64,000 bases of DNA from Polyangium fumosum (GCF_005144585.1 NZ_SSMQ01000032.1:62001-126000), one strand, 5' to 3'; counted from the stretch's first letter, positions 8,572 to 19,400 are shown. Notes: generated by a model not told the origin, from the letters alone. Numbers and translations are program-made.

Positions 8572-9315
8572 ATGCGCAACCTGCACCTGGGTGATCTCGA
8601 TATCGGTCTGAAGAACCTCGCGACCGAACGCAAAGCGGACCTCGACCTGTCCGCGGCGGGCAAGCTGTATGGCCCCATGCTCGCGAGGAGGCACGAATCC
8701 ATCCAGAACCTCCCCGAGGTGCTCCGGAAGCGTCCCCTCGTCGCCGAGCTGGAGGCGACCGATGACCGCCACGACGGGTACGGCGGGGCCATCTTCGCGT
8801 ATGTGGAGGCCATTCTCCTTTTGCCCATCGCCTCGGACGCGACACGCGCGGCCGCCCTGCGGATCCGAGAGGCCTTCGTGCCGAACAGGACCGGCCTCAC
8901 GGATTCTTATGCGGAGGAAGCCGCGACGGCCATGAAGAACCGCCCCAAGCTCGCCGAGCTGGAGGCCGATCTGAAGATGTTTCCAGCGCCGGACGGCAAG
9001 ACGCTCCACGATTGGGTGAGCGGCTTCCTCGATGCAGGGGACGATCTCTCGACGTTGCTGAACGAGCGATCGCTCGTCGGCGTGAGCAGCAACGAGAACG
9101 GGACCAAGCTCCGGAGCGAGACGATCAAGCTTCTTTATCAGTTTCGCGCCACGCTCCGCACCGAAATGGAAGAAAACCCGGCCCTGCCCCGGGACCTCGA
9201 ACGAAGGTTGTTCAGCTATTTCGACGAGCTGAACACGCGAAGGAAGAGGAGCGGGAAGAGCAAAACAGAAGCGCCGGCAGAGGGCTCTGCGCCGACGGGG
9301 AATCCGGGCGGCTGA
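8572..9315 (+). CDS. Hypothetical helical protein
   Basis: About 247 residues, soluble, no signal peptide. The frame is open much further upstream, but the region before 8572 reads as Pro/Arg-rich non-coding sequence, while from MRNLHLGDLDIGL onward the composition is normal (charged helices such as LAELEADLKMFPAPDG and IKLLYQFRATLRTEME). ATG 8554 is an alternative start. The C-terminal tail (RRKRSGKSKTEAP) is basic and disordered. I recognise no domain. It converges with the giant kinase that ends at 9325. Confidence 0.6.
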   Translation: MRNLHLGDLDIGLKNLATERKADLDLSAAGKLYGPMLARRHESIQNLPEVLRKRPLVAELEATDDRHDGYGGAIFAYVEAILLLPIASDATRAAALRIREAFVPNRTGLTDSYAEEAATAMKNRPKLAELEADLKMFPAPDGKTLHDWVSGFLDAGDDLSTLLNERSLVGVSSNENGTKLRSETIKLLYQFRATLRTEMEENPALPRDLERRLFSYFDELNTRRKRSGKSKTEAPAEGSAPTGNPGG

Positions 9316-9324
9316 GTTTTTTCT

Positions 9325-12300
9325 TCAAGCACAATACGACCGACCGACCGCAGGTTCGAGCTCGGCGCGCCTGCGCCGCAGCCGCTCGCTCATCACATTC
9401 GGAATCTGCGACGCCGCGGCGATCGCCTTGTCGAGCTGGCGCATGGCGCGCTCGCGATGGCCGTGGCGCGCGGCGTGGAGGGCCCGGACCTCCAGGACCT
9501 CGATGTGCTCCTGCCCCACGCTCGCGCGCGCCGAGCGGGCTTCGAGCGCCTCCCACGCCGAATCCATGTCGGAGAAGCTGCCCTCGGCGTCTCCCGTCGC
9601 GAGCTCGATCATCGCGCAGAGCACGTCCTCCGAGGGCGACATCTCGCCCGCGCCCCCGCGCAAGGCAGAGGCAATGGCGCGCGCCGTGCGCGCATCGCCG
9701 CGGACGAGGGCGATCCGCGCGTCGAGCAACGCGAGCAGGGCCGGGCGCACGCAGCCCGCGAGCCGCGCCGCGGCGGAGCTGGCCGCGCGGACCATGGGCT
9801 CGGCAGCGTCGACGTCGTCCATCCAGTACAGGTGCTCGGCGAGGTTGTAATGGCCCGCGAGCTCCAGCGTGGGCTGGCCGAGCTCACGGCCAAGGTCGCT
9901 CGTGCGCTCGAAATCCTGGGTCATGCCCTCGCGATCGCCGCGGAAGGCCCGCACCATCGCGCGGGTGTTCCACGCGGCGCCGAGGTGCAAGAGATCGCCG
10001 CGCTCCTCGCAGCGGCGAATGACCTCGTCGAGCATGGCAGCGGCCTCGTCGACCCGGCCGAGCAAAGGCAAATTGTACCCGAGCAGGAGCCGCGCAATGA
10101 CATACGTCTCATAGGCCTCGTCGCCGAGGCGGCTCGCGAGCTCGGCCGCGCGCGAAAGCTCGGCCGCCGCCTCCTCCCCGCGCTCGGCCCGCAGCGCCGA
10201 TCGCCCGACGCCGAGCAAGAGGCGCGCTTCGAGGAGCGCCGAGCGCTCGCACGGGCCGACGTCGGCCTCGCGCGCGGCGAGCACACGGCGCTCGGCCTCG
10301 CGATATTCGCCCATCCAATCGAGCACCATGGCCTCGTCGAGGAGGAGATCCACGACGAGCGACGCCTCGCCGCGCCGCGAAGCGCCGTCCCGCGCCCGCG
10401 CGAGCGCGTCGAGCGCGTCGTGATACCGGCCGAGGCGCATCCGCGAGAGGCCACGGCCGCGCTGCGCGGGCGTCGGCAGCTCGCCCCAGAGCGCCTCGGC
10501 CTTGCCATAACATCGCTCAGCGTCGAGGTCATCCTTGCGGGCCGCCGATTGCTCGGCCGAGGCCAGGTAAAACGCGGCCGCCCGCGCCGCCGCGCCGCCG
10601 CGCTCGAAATGTTCCGCGAGGACCAAGGCATCGGCCTCGCCCTTCTCCTCCAGCCATTCCGCCGCGAGGTGATGCCCGAGCGCGCGATCCTCGTCCGTGA
10701 GCATCGCATACGCGCCCTCGCGCCAGAGCGCCTGGCGGAACGCATATTGAGGTTCGCCCGGAATGCGGCTCTCGCGCTGGCGCGTGACGATCTCGTGCGC
10801 GACGAGGACCGCGAGATCCCGCGCGACGGCCTCGTCGTCGTCGCCCGCGAGGCGCGTGACCGCGCCGCGCCAGAAGACCGCGCCGAGGATGCTCGCGGCG
10901 CGCAAGGTGCGGCGGGCGCTCGGCTCCAACCGTTCGAGGCGCGATTGCACCATGGCCACGACCGTCCCGGGCGGGGTGCCCCCGCGGCCCTCGGCCTCGG
11001 CGCGGATGAGCTCTTCCAGGAAAAACGGGTGCCCCTCGGACGAAGCGACGAGGCGCTCTTCGAGCCCCTGGGCCCGCTCGCCGAGCGCGTGCCGGACGAG
11101 GCGAACGCACGCGCGCGGAGAGAGATGCCGGAGGCGGACGTCCTGCCGGCCGCGGCTCGACCAGAGGCCCGGGACGTGCTCGTCGATCTCGGGGCGCGCC
11201 GAGGCGACGAGGAAGATCGGCTCGAACGCGAGGCCCTCGAGCGCGGCGTCGAGCGCGAGTAGCGAGGCGCGATCACCCCAGTGCACGTCTTCGAGCAGGA
11301 GCACGAGCGGTTTGTCCGCGCACTCGGCGCGCAGGAAGTCACGCAGGGCGCGCTGCATCTGCTCGCCGCACAGCTCGGGGTCCTGGCGCGCGGCGCGGAG
11401 CGGCAAGTCCTCGTCGTCGGGGAAAGGCACGCCCGCGAGCTCGCCGAGGAAGTGCGCGACGCGGCGGCGATCCCGCTCGGGGACGCGGCGCGCGACGCGC
11501 GCGAAGAGCAGCTCCCGGCGGCGCGCGAGGGACTCGCCGCCGCGGATGCCCGAGGCGCCGCGCAGGACCTCGGCGAGCAGGCCAAAGCTCGAAGCGACGC
11601 GCAAAGGATCTCCGCGGCCGAACCAGATCTCGGCGGGCTCGACCGCGGCCCGCTGGCGCTCGACGAACTCGTGGAGCAGGCGCGATTTGCCGATGCCAGC
11701 AGGGCCCGAGACGACGACGACACGCGCGGCCGGCTCGTTCTTGCAGGCGCCGAAGGTGAGGTCGAAGAGGCCGAGTTCGTGCTCACGGCCGACACAAGGC
11801 GTGGCCTTGCCGAGCAGCGGCCGGGAGACCTCGAAGCTCGCGCGCTCGCCGAGGAGCGCGAAGCCGCCGCCTTCGAGGGCCTCGACGTCGAAGCGCGCGT
11901 CGAGCAGGCCCGCCGTGGTCTCGTCGAGGGCGATCCGCGCCTCTCCGCTCCGCTCATGGAGGAGCCGCGCCGCGCGGTCGATGGCCTCGCCGACGGGCAC
12001 GCCACGCGAGCGCTCGCCGAAGCCCGACGCGACGGCCATGGCCGCGCCGGGCGCGCGCTCCGAGAGCGCGAGCGCGCAGCGGGCGACGTGCGCCGCGACG
12101 TCCGTGGGCACGCGTGTCTTGTCGATCACGACCGCCGCGGTGCCGTCCGCGAAGACCTCGAGGTGACCACCGAAGCGCTCGGCGATCGGGCCGAGGTCGT
12201 CCATCGGCGAGGCGCAGGCGAGCGTGGTCGTCGGGAGAAACGTAGGGGGCGGGCCCTCCCTGCGGCCACAGAGCACGACGCCGAGGAACCTCCGTTCGCC

Positions 12301-13176
12301 CTCGCCGAGCGTCGATCGGGGCGCGGAGGAGCGCGGGGCCTCCGAGATCGGGGGCTCGAGGTCCTTCTCGGCGGCGAGCGCGAACGCGACGGCCGCGCCG
12401 TCCTGGGGCCTCCCGAGCGGCTCCTTGGCGAGCATACGAGCCATGAGGACGTCGAGCCACGAGGGCACGGCGGGCGCGCGCTCGCGGAGGCGCGGCGCGT
12501 CCTCGAAGATGATCTTCGCGAGGACGGCGATCGTGTGATCGGCGCGGAAGGGCGGCGCGCCGGTGATGCACTCGAAGAGCAGGCAGCCGAGCGAGAAGAC
12601 GTCGGCGCTCGCCTTGACGATGCTGCCGCTGCGGACCTGCTCGGGCGCCATGTAGCTCGGCGTGCCGATGACGGTGCCGGTCTGCGTGATGCGCGAAGCG
12701 TCGCCGCAATGTGCGATGCCGAAGTCGAGGATACGCGGCTCGTCGACGGACCCGTTCACGAGGAAGACGTTCTGGGGCTTGAGGTCGCGATGCACGATGC
12801 CGGCGTCGTGCGCGACGGCGAGGGCCTCGGCGAGGCGTTCGCCGAGCGTGACGGCTTCGCGGAGGGTGAGCGGCCCGCGGTCGAGCCTGCGCCCGAGGTC
12901 CTCGCCTTCGAGCCATTCCATCACGAGCAGCGGGCCCGACGCCGCGGACGTGTCGTACGCGACGTAGCGGACGATGCCCGGGTGGGAGAGGCGCTCCAGG
13001 ATCTGCGCCTCGCGGCGGAAGCGCTCGAGGCTCTCGGCCGAGACGGCGACGAGGATCTTCGCGGCGACGACGTGACCGGTCACGAGGTCGATGGCGCGAA
13101 AGATTTCGCCCATCCCCCCTGCATTGACGCGCGCCTCGACGCGGAAGCGCCCCCCAAGCACCTCTCCCGGCCGCAC
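9325..13176 (-). CDS. Giant Ser/Thr protein kinase with cyclase-like, AAA ATPase and TPR regions (copy 1)
   Basis: About 1283 residues from GTG 13176, chosen because it aligns with the ATG of the paralogue at 20254 (VRPGEVLGGRF versus MRVGQVLAQRF); ATG 13242 would add 22 residues. Domains: protein kinase (~1-265) with GGMGEIFRA loop, VAAK lysine, HRDLKPQN near residue 129, DFG and APE; a class III cyclase-like fold (~300-460) without its catalytic metal Asp; an NB-ARC/AAA module with Walker A GPAGIGKS and Walker B LVLLLEDVHW; then TPR-like helices to the end. This is the PknK/MalT-type layout: a kinase whose activity is presumably gated by the ATPase-TPR sensor. It sits directly downstream of the repeat lipoproteins. 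Confidence 0.9.
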   Translation of the reverse strand: MRPGEVLGGRFRVEARVNAGGMGEIFRAIDLVTGHVVAAKILVAVSAESLERFRREAQILERLSHPGIVRYVAYDTSAASGPLLVMEWLEGEDLGRRLDRGPLTLREAVTLGERLAEALAVAHDAGIVHRDLKPQNVFLVNGSVDEPRILDFGIAHCGDASRITQTGTVIGTPSYMAPEQVRSGSIVKASADVFSLGCLLFECITGAPPFRADHTIAVLAKIIFEDAPRLRERAPAVPSWLDVLMARMLAKEPLGRPQDGAAVAFALAAEKDLEPPISEAPRSSAPRSTLGEGERRFLGVVLCGRREGPPPTFLPTTTLACASPMDDLGPIAERFGGHLEVFADGTAAVVIDKTRVPTDVAAHVARCALALSERAPGAAMAVASGFGERSRGVPVGEAIDRAARLLHERSGEARIALDETTAGLLDARFDVEALEGGGFALLGERASFEVSRPLLGKATPCVGREHELGLFDLTFGACKNEPAARVVVVSGPAGIGKSRLLHEFVERQRAAVEPAEIWFGRGDPLRVASSFGLLAEVLRGASGIRGGESLARRRELLFARVARRVPERDRRRVAHFLGELAGVPFPDDEDLPLRAARQDPELCGEQMQRALRDFLRAECADKPLVLLLEDVHWGDRASLLALDAALEGLAFEPIFLVASARPEIDEHVPGLWSSRGRQDVRLRHLSPRACVRLVRHALGERAQGLEERLVASSEGHPFFLEELIRAEAEGRGGTPPGTVVAMVQSRLERLEPSARRTLRAASILGAVFWRGAVTRLAGDDDEAVARDLAVLVAHEIVTRQRESRIPGEPQYAFRQALWREGAYAMLTDEDRALGHHLAAEWLEEKGEADALVLAEHFERGGAAARAAAFYLASAEQSAARKDDLDAERCYGKAEALWGELPTPAQRGRGLSRMRLGRYHDALDALARARDGASRRGEASLVVDLLLDEAMVLDWMGEYREAERRVLAAREADVGPCERSALLEARLLLGVGRSALRAERGEEAAAELSRAAELASRLGDEAYETYVIARLLLGYNLPLLGRVDEAAAMLDEVIRRCEERGDLLHLGAAWNTRAMVRAFRGDREGMTQDFERTSDLGRELGQPTLELAGHYNLAEHLYWMDDVDAAEPMVRAASSAAARLAGCVRPALLALLDARIALVRGDARTARAIASALRGGAGEMSPSEDVLCAMIELATGDAEGSFSDMDSAWEALEARSARASVGQEHIEVLEVRALHAARHGHRERAMRQLDKAIAAASQIPNVMSERLRRRRAELEPAVGRSYCA

Positions 13177-13302
13177 GAGGGGTAGCGTAACCCTAGGATT
13201 TCCGGCGTCCAGGGACCATCGGAAAGGAAACGACAATCGCAATTCGACCGGGTCGAATCGTCATGGCGCGGCAGGACGCCTGGAACGGAGGGCGGCGGGG
13301 TC

Positions 13303-14133
13303 TCAGGGCAATCCGGTCGTGATCACGAACTTGGTCGTCGTCCCGCTCAGGCCGGGCCTTTCGATGCAGGACGGATAGTACTGGCCCGCGCCGTTCAAGT
13401 TCTGGCAGACGTTCGCGCAGGGGCCGACGATGTCGATGATCCCGCACGCCTCGATGCCGCCGCCTTCGCGCAGGTGTCCCACGGCGCAATCGCGCTTCCA
13501 GGCGCGCGAATTCGCGACCGTGGCGCTGTTGTAGCAGGCGTGAAGGAACGGCGTGGGCGCCCAGAGGTTGCCCCAGAACGCGCCTTCGACGTCGGGATAC
13601 TGAGCGAGCTCCTGGCTCCCGGTGAGCGTCTTCAAGGGCTCGGTGAGCGACCGGATCGAAAGGGTGACGGGCACCTGGTAATAATTGACCCGGGCCGCCA
13701 TGCAGGCGCTCACCATGGATTGCCCCTGGGTATCGAGCCGCCCCGTGGCCCAGCAGGGCGCGACGCCGAGCTCGCCCTTGTATACCTCGTCGTGGTCGAC
13801 GCCGTTGCCGTCGGTCCAGGTGAACACGAAGCTCTGCGCGGGGGTGAAGGCGCAGCCGATGGCATATTTGAGAAAGGCGCGGACGAGGGCGCCTTGGGGC
13901 CCCGGATCTTCGATCGCCGCGAGGGCCTGGGGATCGAGTGTGTTCAGGGCGAGCGCATTCAACGCGAGCGCGTTCAGGGCGAGCGCATTCAAGGCCAGCG
14001 CGTTCGCCCCGAGGTGGTTCCCCTGGACGAGCGCGACCTCGGCCTCCATGACGTCATCGGAACGCTCGTCGGTGTACGCAATGCAGCCCGGGGCCAGAGC
14101 CACGAGCGCCATCCCCAACGACCAAGCTCGCAT
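13303..14133 (-). CDS. LN-repeat lipoprotein, paralogue 1
   Basis: ATG 14133 follows a strong GGAGG and starts a lipoprotein signal (MALVALAPGC). Just after the signal come about five copies of a pentameric Leu/Asn/Ala repeat (ALALN-type, 13941-14005), then a ~200-residue globular domain with conserved FLKYAIGCA, WATGRLD, MVSACMAARVNYY, GAFWGNLW, CYNSATVANSRAWKRDC and CGIIDIVGPC. The same domain occurs at 14293 and 15337, and more distantly at 33905. The many paired Cys suggest an oxidised, exported domain. No known function; the position between two giant kinases suggests a signalling or surface role (inference). Confidence 0.82.
   Translation of the reverse strand: MRAWSLGMALVALAPGCIAYTDERSDDVMEAEVALVQGNHLGANALALNALALNALALNALALNTLDPQALAAIEDPGPQGALVRAFLKYAIGCAFTPAQSFVFTWTDGNGVDHDEVYKGELGVAPCWATGRLDTQGQSMVSACMAARVNYYQVPVTLSIRSLTEPLKTLTGSQELAQYPDVEGAFWGNLWAPTPFLHACYNSATVANSRAWKRDCAVGHLREGGGIEACGIIDIVGPCANVCQNLNGAGQYYPSCIERPGLSGTTTKFVITTGLP
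13941..14005 (-). repeat. 15-bp imperfect tandem repeat encoding ALALN units
   Basis: About four to five diverged 15-bp units of the type gcgttcagggcgagc, in frame and encoding the pentapeptide repeat of paralogue 1. Differences between units are mostly synonymous or C/A changes at third positions. Confidence 0.7.
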
Positions 14134-14292
14134 GTGCACCTCCAGGGAATGTTGCTCCCTGGGTGGTCCGTCCGCGGGCGACCCCCTTTGGACGAACACC
14201 ACAGGGGCGGTCGGTTGGATGCTCGTTCGTGGGAGGGCGTAGCGCGACGTCGGTGGTACGCCGCGCGAGGGGTGTCCCCGTCGGAACGACGG

Positions 14293-15129
14293 TCAGGGGA
14301 GCGCGGTCGTGATCACGAGCTTCGTGCTCGCGCTCCCGGTTACGTAGGGTTTTTCGACGCAGGATGGATAATATTGGCCGCCGCCGTTCAAGGCCGCGCA
14401 TACGGAGCTACACGGACCGACGATGTCGATCATGCCACACTCCTCGATCGTGCCATCGTCGCGCAGATGGCCCGTGGCGCAGTCCCGGCTCCACGCGCGG
14501 GAGTTCGCGACGGTGGCGCTGTTGTAGCAGGTATAAATGGCCGGGGACGCGCCCCACAGGTTGCCCCAGAACGCGCCCTCGACGTCCGGAAACTCGATGA
14601 GCTCCCGGGCCCCGGTGAGGAGCCGGAGAGGAGCCTCCGTCGACCGGAGGGAGAGCAACACCGGCACCTGATAATAATTGACGCGCGCGGCCACGCAGGC
14701 GCTCACCATGCGCTGGCCATTGAGATCGAGCGGCCCCGTGGCCCAGGCCGGGGCGATACCAAGCTCGCCCGGATAGGTCTCCTGATGCACGACGTTCGAC
14801 GCGTCCGTCCAGGAGAACGAGATGCTCTGCGAGGTCGTGAGGGCGCACCCGACGGCGTACCGGACGAACGCGCGGGCCAGTTCGCCCTGGTTGGTCGGAT
14901 CCCGGATCGCCGCGAGCGACTGTGCATCCAGCTTGTTCGGGGCGATCCCGTTCAGCGCCAGCGAGTTCAGCGCCAGCGCGTTCAGCGCGAGCGCGTTCGA
15001 CGACAGCCTGTTGCCGTCCACGAGCGCGGCCCCGCCTTCGAGGACGTCCTCGGGGCGGTCGAATGCATCTCCCACGCAACCGCACAAGAAAGCCGCAGAT
15101 AGTCCAATCATCCAAAGCCCGATACGCAT
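14293..15129 (-). CDS. LN-repeat lipoprotein, paralogue 2
   Basis: ATG 15129 has GAGGAGGAATGT just upstream and opens a lipoprotein signal (MIGLSAAFLCGC). The short repeat reads SNALALNALALNSLALNG, three to four pentamers, fewer than in paralogues 1 and 3. The globular domain is intact (FVRYAVGCA, WATGPLDLNGQRMVSAC, GAFWGNLW, CGMIDIVGPC) and is closest in wording to paralogue 1, including the shared VNYYQVPV. A 163-base gap separates it from the start of paralogue 1, 159 of them upstream of that gene's ribosome site, so a separate promoter is possible. Confidence 0.82.
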   Translation of the reverse strand: MRIGLWMIGLSAAFLCGCVGDAFDRPEDVLEGGAALVDGNRLSSNALALNALALNSLALNGIAPNKLDAQSLAAIRDPTNQGELARAFVRYAVGCALTTSQSISFSWTDASNVVHQETYPGELGIAPAWATGPLDLNGQRMVSACVAARVNYYQVPVLLSLRSTEAPLRLLTGARELIEFPDVEGAFWGNLWGASPAIYTCYNSATVANSRAWSRDCATGHLRDDGTIEECGMIDIVGPCSSVCAALNGGGQYYPSCVEKPYVTGSASTKLVITTALP

Positions 15130-15336
15130 ACATTCCTCCTCTGATGTTCGTCGGCGCCATGAACGACTCACGGAAAAACACGCGTGGGTCGGATCGCCGA
15201 CGGGTTCGTGCTTCGATGCGCAGCAGACGCAACGCGTTGCGCGGCCGAGCATCGAGCCAGCCGCGCGTTGTGTTGTTAAGAAGGGGGAGATGCGGGGAGG
15301 GGTGGACGCGGGAACGGGACCGGAGGGAGGGCCCGT

Positions 15337-16179
15337 TCAGGGCAGCGCGGTCGTGATGATGTGCTCGGTCATCGCCGGATCCTGGTCCGGCTTCCGGATG
15401 CACGACGGGTACGCGCCCGTCTCGCCGTTCACCGGCTCGCAGACCGTGTCGCAGGGCCCGACGATATCGATGATGCCGCACTCCACGACGGAGTTGTCGG
15501 GGTTCAAATGGCCCGCGGCGCAGACGCGATACTTGGAGCGGGAGTGGGCCACCGTGGCGCTGTTGTAACAAGAATGGAGGTACGAGCCATCCTCGTCCCA
15601 TAGGTTGCCCCAGAACGCGCCCTCGATGTTCGGATACGTCAGGAGCTCGTTCGGGTCGACGACCTTCAAGGGGGCCTCGGGAGACCGCATCGAGATCGTG
15701 ACGTGCGTGCCATAAAAGTTGGTGAGCCCCGCCAAGCAGGCGCTCACCATGCGCTGGCCCGTCAGATCGAGCGGGCCCGTATGCCAATAGGGGGCGAGGC
15801 CGAGCACGCCCGGATAGCTCTCGGCGTGCTCGACGTCTTGCGCGTCGTGCCAGGAAAACTCGAACGTCTGGCCCGCCTGGAGCGCGCAGCTCACGGCGTA
15901 CTTGACGAACTCACGGGCGAGGTCGCCGTTCGCATCGGCATTTCGGATCGCCGTAAACGAACTCGGGTCGAGCGCGTTCAGGTTCAGCGCGTTCAGGTTC
16001 AGCGCGTTCAGGTTCAGCGCGTTCAGGTTCAGCGCGTTCAGGTTGAGCGCATTGTCCTTGATGACCGCGCTCTCCGCTTCGCCGACCGCCTCCTCCCCCT
16101 CCGGACCCACTTCTGCGGTGCACCCTCCCAGAGCCGCCGCCAAAACCACGAGCTGAGCCCCTCGACCGAGAATACGCAT
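15337..16179 (-). CDS. LN-repeat lipoprotein, paralogue 3
   Basis: ATG 16179 follows GGAGGTCAATC. Lipoprotein signal LVVLAAALGGC, an acidic Gly/Glu linker, then five near-identical pentamers (NALNL) and the common domain (EFVKYAVSCAL, WHTGPLDLTGQRMVSAC, GAFWGNLW, CYNSATVAHSR, CGIIDIVGPC). It is the most diverged of the three tandem copies in the middle (NFYGTHVTISMRS), but the Cys positions are kept. It is the first gene of the cluster, 253 bases after the stop of the second giant kinase, in the same direction. Confidence 0.82.
   Translation of the reverse strand: MRILGRGAQLVVLAAALGGCTAEVGPEGEEAVGEAESAVIKDNALNLNALNLNALNLNALNLNALNLNALDPSSFTAIRNADANGDLAREFVKYAVSCALQAGQTFEFSWHDAQDVEHAESYPGVLGLAPYWHTGPLDLTGQRMVSACLAGLTNFYGTHVTISMRSPEAPLKVVDPNELLTYPNIEGAFWGNLWDEDGSYLHSCYNSATVAHSRSKYRVCAAGHLNPDNSVVECGIIDIVGPCDTVCEPVNGETGAYPSCIRKPDQDPAMTEHIITTALP
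15971..16045 (-). repeat. Perfect 15-bp tandem repeat, five copies
   Basis: Unit agcgcgttcaggttc (plus-strand reading) occurs four times without a change and a fifth time with one mismatch. It encodes LNALN on the minus strand. Near-identity at the DNA level points to recent expansion, so copy number may vary between strains. Confidence 0.9.
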
Positions 16180-16259
16180 GATTGACCTCCGTTCCTGCCG
16201 CAAGAAACCGACGGAGCCGAACGATGCAGGGATTCCGGACATTCCATTATGTCTATATG

Positions 16260-16272
16260 CGTTCTTAGAACG
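16260..16272. promoter_or_regulatory. 13-bp palindrome upstream of LN-repeat cluster
   Basis: CGTTCTTAGAACG is a perfect odd-centred palindrome about 80 bases before the start of paralogue 3, inside an unusually AT-rich patch (16240-16290) that includes a minus-strand CATAAT. It may be an operator or promoter for the lipoprotein cluster. Nothing else is seen in 16180-16432. Confidence 0.35.
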
Positions 16273-16432
16273 AAGCAAGCACAAAAATGGCGGAAATCGC
16301 TGTGCCGAGTTTGCTCAACATGAGCAATCCCCGCACGCGACGATAGGAAGGGTGCGTCGGCGCACGAACGCGACGCATTAGCGTACGGCAAAGGCCTGAC
16401 GCGGCCCTTACGAAACGACAGGACGATCGCCG

Positions 16433-19400
16433 TCAGGACTTCGCAGCGGCGAGCGCACGCCGGAGCCGCGGCGTCATGACGGTCGCGACCCGTGACGCGA
16501 CGTCGAGCGCGACCTCGAGTTGCCGCGCAGCGTCGTCACGGCGGCCCCGGCGCAACGCCGAGAGCGCCCGCGCTTCGAGGACCTCGATCCGCTCCTGACC
16601 CACCGACGACCGCGCCGAACGCTCTTCGAGCTCGTCCCAGCGCTCGGCCGGTGCGTCGGTCGTGGCGAGCTCGACCATCGAGCAGAGGACCTCCTCGGAG
16701 GGCACCAGAATCTCGGTCCCCTGCGCCCGCCCCTCCACCTGCTCGGCGCGAATGGCCGCGACGATGGCCGCCGCCTCCGCCTCGTCGCCGCGGTAGGCGG
16801 CGAGGCGTGCCTGGAGCAGCCGGACGATCGCGGGGTGCGCGCCGATGTTCGGCTTCTTGAACAAGGCCGCGGCGGAGCGGATGTACGGCTCGGCTGCGGG
16901 GAGGTCGTCCATCAAATAGAGATATTCCCCGAGGTTATAGTACCCCACGAGCTCGATCGCCGTTTGCCCAATCTCCCGTCCAATGGCAATGGTTTGCTCG
17001 TAATCGGCAATGAGCCCGGCCCGATCGCCGCGGCAGGCCCGGACGAGCCCCCGGTTGGCGAGCGCTGCGCCGAGGTGGAGGAGGTCGGCGCGGACCTCGC
17101 AGCCCCGAATGACCTCGTCGAGGACCGCGGCCGCCTCTTCCAGCCGCCCGAGCCCCGGCAGGATGAACCCGAGCAAAAGGAGCGCGATCGTGCGCGTCTC
17201 GTAGCCCTCCTCCCCGAGCCGAGCCGCCTTCTCCGCGGCGGCCGAGAGCTCCGAGGCCGCCTCTTCATTATGATCGGCGCGGTGCGAGGACCGCCCGAGC
17301 CCGAGCAGGAGGCGCGCGTCGACCAGCGGCGACGTGCCCTCGACGTACCGCGCCTGCGCGGCGAGGACCCGCTCCTCGGCGCGCTTCACGTCGCCCATCC
17401 AGTCGAAGACAATGCCCTCGTCGAGCAAGAGCTCGACCTGCAAGAGGACATCCCCCGCGGCCTCGGCCTGGGCCCCGGCCGCCGCGAGCTCGGTGACCGC
17501 GTCCTCGTACCGACCCCGCTTGAACCGCGCGAGCCCACGCGCTCGCCGCGCCGCCGCGGTGAGCCCCGCGAGCAGCTCGTCGGCGCGGGCGAAGTACCGC
17601 TCGGCATCCTGGTAATTGCGCCGCGCGCTCGCCTGCTCGGCGCCGCGGATGTACATCGTGCCCGCCCGCTCGAGCAGGCCACCGCGCTCGAAGTGGCCCG
17701 CGAGGACGAGCGGATCGGCCTCGCCCGCGCGTTCGAGCCACTCGCCGGCGAGCCTGTGGCCAAGCGCCCGATCGTCGTCCGTGAGCAGCGCATACGCGCC
17801 CTCACGCAGGAGCGCGTGGCGGAACGCGTACTCCTCGTCCCCGGAAAAACGGCTCTCGCGGTGCCGCAGGCAGATCTCGCCGGCGACGAGCGCGGCGAGC
17901 GGATCGCTTTCCGGATCACCCTCGCCGACCATGTGCACGACGGCGCCGCGCCAGAAGACCTCGCCGAGGATGCTCGCGGCGCGCAGGGCCCGGCGCGCGC
18001 GGGGCTCGAGCCGTTCGAGGCGCGTCTGCACCATCGCGATGATCGTGCCCGGGAGGGATTCGCCGAGCGAGCCCTCGGAGGCGGCCCGGACGAGCTCTTC
18101 CAGGAAAAACGGGTGCCCCTCGGAGAGCGCCACGAGCCGCTCGACGAGCGGAGCGTCCGCCGTCTCGCCGAGGACCTTGCGCGCGAGGCGGGCGCTCGCC
18201 TTCACGGAGAGGTGCTTGAGCCGGATCTCCTGGCGGCCACACTCGACCCATAGCTGCGGGAAGACCTGATCGACCTCGGGGCGCGCCGTCGCGACGAGCA
18301 AGATGGGCTCGTCCGCGAGCTCGCGCAGCGCCGCTTCGAGCGCAGAGACGGAGGCGCGATCGCCCCAGTGCACGTCCTCGACGACGAGGAGCGCGGGGCG
18401 CTCGGCGCAAAGGGCGCGCAAGAAATCACGAAATGCGCGTCGTATCTGCTCGCCGCAGAGCTCGGGGTCCTGGCGCGCGGCGCGGAGCGGGAGGCTGTCT
18501 TCGTCGGGGAACGGGATGCCCGAGAGCTCGCCGAGGAACTCGGTCACGCGGCGCAGATCCCGCTTGGGGACGTGGCGCGCGACAAACGCCGCGAGGCGCT
18601 CGCGCCGCACCTCGATCGGCTCACCGCCCTTCACCTCGGCCGCACGCCAGAGCACGTCCGCGAGCAGGCCAAACGTGGAGCCCGCCCGCTGCAGATCCCC
18701 ACGACCCCACAAGATCTCGACGGGCGCGGCCGCGCGCTTGCGTCGCTCGATGAACTCGTGGACGAGGCGTGATTTGCCGATGCCCGCCGAGCCCGTGATC
18801 ACCACGGCGAGCGCCGCCGGTTCGTCCTCGGCGCTCGCGAAGCTCTGTTCGAGCAAGGTGAGCTCGTGCTCACGACCGACACACGGCGTGAGCTTGCCGA
18901 GCAGCGGGCGGAAGGCCTCGGCCGAGACACGCTCACCGCGCAGCTCGAAGCCGCCGGGCGCGAGGTCGACGATGTCGAAGCGCCTGTCGAGCAGGCCCGC
19001 CGTGGTCTCGTCGATCGCGACGTGCGGCCCAGGGATCGAGCCCTCCATGTGCAGGAGCCAGAGCGCTCGTTCGATCGCCTCACCGACCGGCAGGCCGCGC
19101 CCGAGCTCGCACCAACCGGTGGTCACAGCGATGGGTACCCCCGGAAAAAACTCGCGGAGCGCGAGCGCGCAGCGGGCGACCTGCGCGGCGATGTCCGTGG
19201 GCACGCTCGTGTGATCCAGGATCACGACGGCCGTTCCGTCCGCGAGCAGCTCGAGGTGCGCGCCGAACCGCGTGACCACCGAGCGCATCGTGTCGGGCGT
19301 GGAGACCGCGAGCGTCTTCGAGGTCGACGTGATGGGCGGCGCGGACGCGGGCGGGCCGAGCAGCACGACGCCGAGGAAGCGACGCTCGCGCTTGCCGAGC

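Noticed and set aside
10109-12166. Other large open frames on both strands inside the giant kinase genes
   Set aside because: All are shadows of the kinase frame in GC-rich DNA, Arg/Ala/Ser-rich and without motifs.
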